DNA from: an uncultured Gammaproteobacteria bacterium
GTDB taxonomy: Bacteria > Pseudomonadota > Gammaproteobacteria > SZUA-140
NCBI GenBank assembly: GCA_945787585.1
Contig: CALZIG010000004.1
Span: 1 to 17,978, forward strand
Direction of reading: 5' to 3'
DNA: 17,978 nucleotides
A model generated the notes under the pieces. The model worked only from the letters and a program-made list of their open reading frames with translations. It was not told the origin of the DNA and searched no databases. Below, in pieces: positions 15,027-17,978 of the stretch (within the stretch, counting starts at the first letter, position 1; each line of letters opens with the position of its first letter). The translations under genes and the position numbers were made by a program.

Positions 15027-16446
15027 ATGACGTCGCCAGCTTTTTCCAGTCAGAATGAAAAAACTCACCGCGCGGCTTATCAGTTCTTTCATAGGTATGC
15101 GCACCAAAATAATCTCTTTGCGCCTGCAACAGATTAGCGGGTAATTTCTCAGTCCGGAAGCCATCGTAAAAGGCTAATCCAGATGACATTGCCGGTACCG
15201 GCACACCGGCTTGTACTGCGGTCGCAATCGCATCACGCCAGCCTCGCTGTGCCTTTACAATCGCATTCTGAAAATAACGATCAAGTAATAAATTATCCAG
15301 TTCAGGGTTATTCTCATAAGCGACTTTAATATCGCCGAGGAACTGGCTACGAATAATACAACCTCCGCGCCACATCAATGCAATATCGCCATAAGCCAGC
15401 TTCCAACCAAGCTGACTGGCCGCCTCTTTCATCAACATGAAGCCCTGGGTATAAGAGATAATCTTCGAGGCAAACAGGGCATCACGCACTGCATCAATAA
15501 ATACAGCCTTATCGATGTCGACATCATATGTTGGCGCAGAAAAAACTTTTGAGGCCGTGACGCGTGTCTCTTTCAGCGATGAGAGATAGCGCGCGAACAC
15601 CGCTTCGCCAATTAGTGTCAGCGGCACACCCATCTCGAGCGCATTAATACCGGTCCATTTACCGGTCCCTTTCTGTCCGGCCGTATCCAGCACTTTATCT
15701 CCCAGCCATTCACCATTCTCTTCAACCTTGAGAATATCTGCGGTAATCTCAATCAGGTAGGAATTCAGATCACCGTTATTCCATTCACTAAAAATTTCTG
15801 CCAGTTCGGAAACTTCCAGTTGTAACACTTCGCGCAGAAGATGAAACGCCTCACAGATGAGCTGCATATCGCCATATTCGATACCGTTATGCACCATCTT
15901 GACATAGTGGCCAGCGCCGCCCTCTCCCACCCACTGACAACAGACATCGCCATCAACTTTGGCCGCAATCGCCTGAAAGATATGCTTCACCAACCCCCAC
16001 GCTTTTTTGTTCCCACCCGGCATAATAGAAGGGCCAAAACGGGCCCCCTCTTCACCACCTGAGACGCCGACGCCAAGAAATAAAATACCCTTCGCTTCGC
16101 ACGAAGTCGTTCTACGTTGTGTATCAGAATAGAGCGAATTACCGCCGTCGATAATCACATCCCCCTCATCCAGATGTGGTAACAGCTGCTCAATAAAACT
16201 ATCGACCACTTCACCCGCTTTGACCATCAACATGATTTTTCGCGGTGATGCCAGACTATCGCAGAACGCTTTAATCTCTTTGGCACCGATAATCGATTTT
16301 CCTTGCGCTTCCCCCGCAAGAAAATCATCCACTTTCTGTACTGAGCGATTATAGACAATCACATTAAAACCGTTGTCCGCCATATTCAAAACAAGGTTCT
16401 GGCCCATCACCGCTAAACCAATTAGCCCTATATCTGCTTTTTCCAT
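15016..16446 (-). CDS. gnd: 6-phosphogluconate dehydrogenase, decarboxylating
   Basis: Oxidative pentose-phosphate enzyme: 6-phosphogluconate + NADP+ to ribulose-5-phosphate + CO2 + NADPH. At 476 aa it is the long homodimeric type. The dinucleotide fold starts with GLIGLAVMG (7-15), and Asn33-Arg34-Ser35 favour NADP+. Substrate and catalytic residues are intact: GVSGGEEGA (127-135), GHYVKMVHNGIEYGDMQ with Lys183, Asn187 and Glu190, and the C-terminal AQRDYFGAHTYER block. The start ATG has AAGGA at 16455-16459. It is transcribed against the sucrose operon and ends 53 bp from ykgJ, with facing terminators. It shares hexose-phosphate substrates with the sucrose enzymes, but it is a separate unit. 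Confidence 0.97.
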   Translation of the reverse strand: MEKADIGLIGLAVMGQNLVLNMADNGFNVIVYNRSVQKVDDFLAGEAQGKSIIGAKEIKAFCDSLASPRKIMLMVKAGEVVDSFIEQLLPHLDEGDVIIDGGNSLYSDTQRRTTSCEAKGILFLGVGVSGGEEGARFGPSIMPGGNKKAWGLVKHIFQAIAAKVDGDVCCQWVGEGGAGHYVKMVHNGIEYGDMQLICEAFHLLREVLQLEVSELAEIFSEWNNGDLNSYLIEITADILKVEENGEWLGDKVLDTAGQKGTGKWTGINALEMGVPLTLIGEAVFARYLSSLKETRVTASKVFSAPTYDVDIDKAVFIDAVRDALFASKIISYTQGFMLMKEAASQLGWKLAYGDIALMWRGGCIIRSQFLGDIKVAYENNPELDNLLLDRYFQNAIVKAQRGWRDAIATAVQAGVPVPAMSSGLAFYDGFRTEKLPANLLQAQRDYFGAHTYERTDKPRGEFFHSDWKKLATSSDA

Positions 16447-16470
16447 TGCGTTATCCTTAGCTGTGCGTCA

Positions 16471-16486
16471 TCACTGATTATAGTGA
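16471..16486 (-). promoter_or_regulatory. gnd -10 box within a short palindrome
   Basis: The minus strand has a perfect TATAAT at 16482-16477, about 30 bp before the gnd start codon. It lies inside the dyad TCACT-n6-AGTGA (16471-16486). The -35 region is weak. A palindrome over a -10 box could be an operator, but the arms are only 5 bp. Confidence 0.45.
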
Positions 16487-16616
16487 GATCGTGATAAACC
16501 TTTTATAAACGTGCTTTTTAAACTGATGCAATAATAGCAAGCGTGCTGATTAAGTTTACACCAACTAAACGGTATGCAATAGCATCACAGATTCACTTGA
16601 AGGATCCATTTTAACG

Positions 16617-17753
16617 ATGCCATCAATAGATAAAGACGAATTTCCCCACATCGATAACCTCATCTACCTTAACCACGCTGCTGTTGCGCCGTGGCCACGC
16701 AGTGTCGCCGCCGCAGTGAGCGACTTTGCCGCACAGAATAGCGGCTTTGGTGCTCAGCACTACCCGCGCTGGCTGGGCACTGAAATCACACTGCGCCAAC
16801 GGCTTGCACGGTTGATCAATGCGCCGTCGCCTGATGATATTGCGCTACTGAAAAACACCTCTGAAGCACTCTCGGTGATCGCTTACGGTATCGACTGGCA
16901 ACCGAGTGACAACATCGTCACCAGCGATCAGGAGTTCCCCTCTAACCGCATCGTATGGGAGTCACTCAAGCAGTTTGGCGTTGAACTGCGCGAGGTTGAT
17001 CTCAATTCAGCCGCGACGCCAGAAGCTGCGTTGATCGAACAGATGGATGACAACACGCGCCTGCTGACCATCAGCTCTATCCAGTATGCCAGCGGTTTAA
17101 AGATGGATCTGGCGCCGCTCGGCCAGCACTGTCGCGCCAATGATATTCTATTCTGCGTCGACGCGATCCAGAGCATTGGCGCAATCCCCTTCGATGCACA
17201 GGCGATTGAAGCCGACTCCGTTGTCGCCGATGGCCACAAATGGATGCTGGGACCCGAAGGACTGGCACTGTTCTACTGCCGCGCGGAACTACGCGACCAG
17301 CTCAAGCTGCATCAATACGGCTGGCATATGGTTGAGGCACTGGGCGATTATGATCAAAAAAACTGGCGCGTTGCACAAAGCGCGCGCCGCTTTGAATGTG
17401 GCAGTCCCAACATGATCGCAATTCACGCGCTTAATGCCGCCATTGCGCTGATCCTTAAAACTGAAGTAGCGACGATAGAGTCTGCGCTATTACAACGTAG
17501 CGAACATATGATGGCGATCATCAATGACCACCCCAGGATCACGCTATTAACCCCGACGGAAACGGGACGTTATGGCGGCATCGTCACATTTCACGCTGAA
17601 GGGGTTGAACAGCAGGCGCTCCATCAACAACTGATGGCAGATGATGTTATCTGCGCGCATCGTGGCGGTGGCATCCGTTTTTCACCTCATTTTTATACCC
17701 CGCTATCTCAACTCGATCAGGCCTTTGAAAAAGTGAACGCGTTTATTGCCTGA
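16617..17753 (+). CDS. Class-V aminotransferase-fold PLP-dependent enzyme
   Basis: A 378-aa PLP enzyme of fold type I, aminotransferase class V. It opens with IYLNHAAVAPWP (16-27); LKNTSEALSVIAYGI (78-92) binds the cofactor phosphate; Asp182 in CVDAIQSIGA would contact the pyridine nitrogen; Lys208 in ADGHKWMLGPEGLA is the Schiff-base lysine. The C-terminal HRGGGIRFSPHFYTP resembles the isopenicillin-N-epimerase/kynureninase-like branch. The flexible loop with a catalytic cysteine of true cysteine desulfurases is not evident, so desulfurase activity is doubtful and the substrate is unknown. GAAGGA (16599-16604) lies 12 nt before the ATG. It is divergent from gnd over a 170-bp region and is followed by a weak hairpin, so it is likely monocistronic. 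Confidence 0.88.
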   Translation: MPSIDKDEFPHIDNLIYLNHAAVAPWPRSVAAAVSDFAAQNSGFGAQHYPRWLGTEITLRQRLARLINAPSPDDIALLKNTSEALSVIAYGIDWQPSDNIVTSDQEFPSNRIVWESLKQFGVELREVDLNSAATPEAALIEQMDDNTRLLTISSIQYASGLKMDLAPLGQHCRANDILFCVDAIQSIGAIPFDAQAIEADSVVADGHKWMLGPEGLALFYCRAELRDQLKLHQYGWHMVEALGDYDQKNWRVAQSARRFECGSPNMIAIHALNAAIALILKTEVATIESALLQRSEHMMAIINDHPRITLLTPTETGRYGGIVTFHAEGVEQQALHQQLMADDVICAHRGGGIRFSPHFYTPLSQLDQAFEKVNAFIA

Positions 17754-17779
17754 TCCCTTCGCACGCTAACGAAAGGGAT
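17753..17779 (+). other. Hairpin after the aminotransferase gene
   Basis: ATCCCTTCG (17753-17761) pairs with CGAAAGGGAT (17770-17779) with one bulged base, just at the stop codon. No T-run follows on plus, so a termination role is uncertain. Confidence 0.35.
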
Positions 17780-17859
17780 AGAATGATGAAACCTTTGTGA
17801 TAGTTTTGCGATATTTTTCTGCCATAGTGCCGCAAAGTCTTACTCAGGAGCGGTAACAG

Positions 17860-17978
17860 ATGAAGCGGGTAATCTCATCGCTAATATTGGCATCCAGCCT
17901 TTTGTTCGTCAGCCTGCTCTCCACCAATCAAGCTTATGCGGCTACCGTCACCTTCAATACGACAGAGACGCGAACCAC
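17860..17978 (+). CDS. N-terminus of a secreted protein (partial)
   Basis: Only 39 complete codons are visible before the window ends. The ATG is preceded by AGGAG (17846-17850) at 9 nt. The chain begins with a clear Sec signal peptide: MKR, a hydrophobic core of about 17 residues (ISSLILASSLLFVSLLS) and the cleavage motif AYA-A after residue 27. The mature part starts ATVTFNTTETR, rich in Thr. Export to the periplasm or beyond is expected. No family can be assigned from this much sequence. Confidence 0.7.
   Translation, partial: MKRVISSLILASSLLFVSLLSTNQAYAATVTFNTTETRT

Noticed and set aside
16617..17753. True cysteine desulfurase (IscS/SufS)
   Set aside because: The catalytic-cysteine loop is not evident and no Fe-S assembly genes are adjacent; only the general class-V fold is supported.
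1..17978. CRISPR arrays, tRNA or rRNA genes, prophage or integrase
   Set aside because: No regularly spaced repeats, cloverleaf-like sequence or phage/integrase genes were seen on either strand.

Overview
The window looks like chromosomal DNA from a gammaproteobacterium. The enterobacterial/pseudomonad-type PyrC, RNase T, CGFS monothiol glutaredoxin, SlyX, homodimeric AceE and homodimeric 6-phosphogluconate dehydrogenase all point that way. A four-gene sucrose cluster (sucrose-phosphate synthase, sucrose-phosphate phosphatase, fructokinase, amylosucrase) has the order known from halotolerant methanotrophs such as Methylomicrobium alcaliphilum, so a salt-exposed, possibly C1-using or chemolithotrophic relative is plausible. 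The sequence alone does not settle the genus.

Layout. Bases 1-1601 (minus) hold the N-terminal half of aceE, broken by one in-frame amber codon at codon 60. After a 487-bp divergent intergenic region come plus-strand genes: an M17 leucyl aminopeptidase, slyX, a shortened and diverged MoeA-like protein, pyrC, rnt and a response regulator-GGDEF diguanylate cyclase, closed by a bidirectional terminator at 7746-7777. A minus-strand grxD follows, then a stretch (8117-8776) with no intact gene. That stretch carries the frameshifted C-terminal remnant of a sensor histidine kinase (8279-8560), a 9-bp inverted repeat and a candidate promoter.

The sucrose operon (8777-14659, plus) is tightly packed: sps overlaps spp by 8 bp, spp overlaps fruK by 11 bp, and ams follows after 34 bp. 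A small YkgJ-type cysteine-cluster gene trails it. Together the enzymes can make sucrose from NDP-glucose and fructose-6-phosphate, convert sucrose to alpha-glucan plus fructose, and return the fructose as fructose-6-phosphate. This would link compatible-solute and storage-polymer metabolism. The neighbouring minus-strand gnd (6-phosphogluconate dehydrogenase) draws on the same hexose-phosphate pool and ends convergently against ykgJ. The right end has a PLP-dependent class-V aminotransferase and the first 39 codons of a secreted protein.

Most notable points: the amber codon in aceE; the MoeA-like protein without domain IV and without key active-site residues; the SPS C-terminal phosphatase-like domain with broken HAD motifs beside an intact SPP; and the decayed histidine kinase immediately before the sucrose operon. 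I found no convincing wholly new system.
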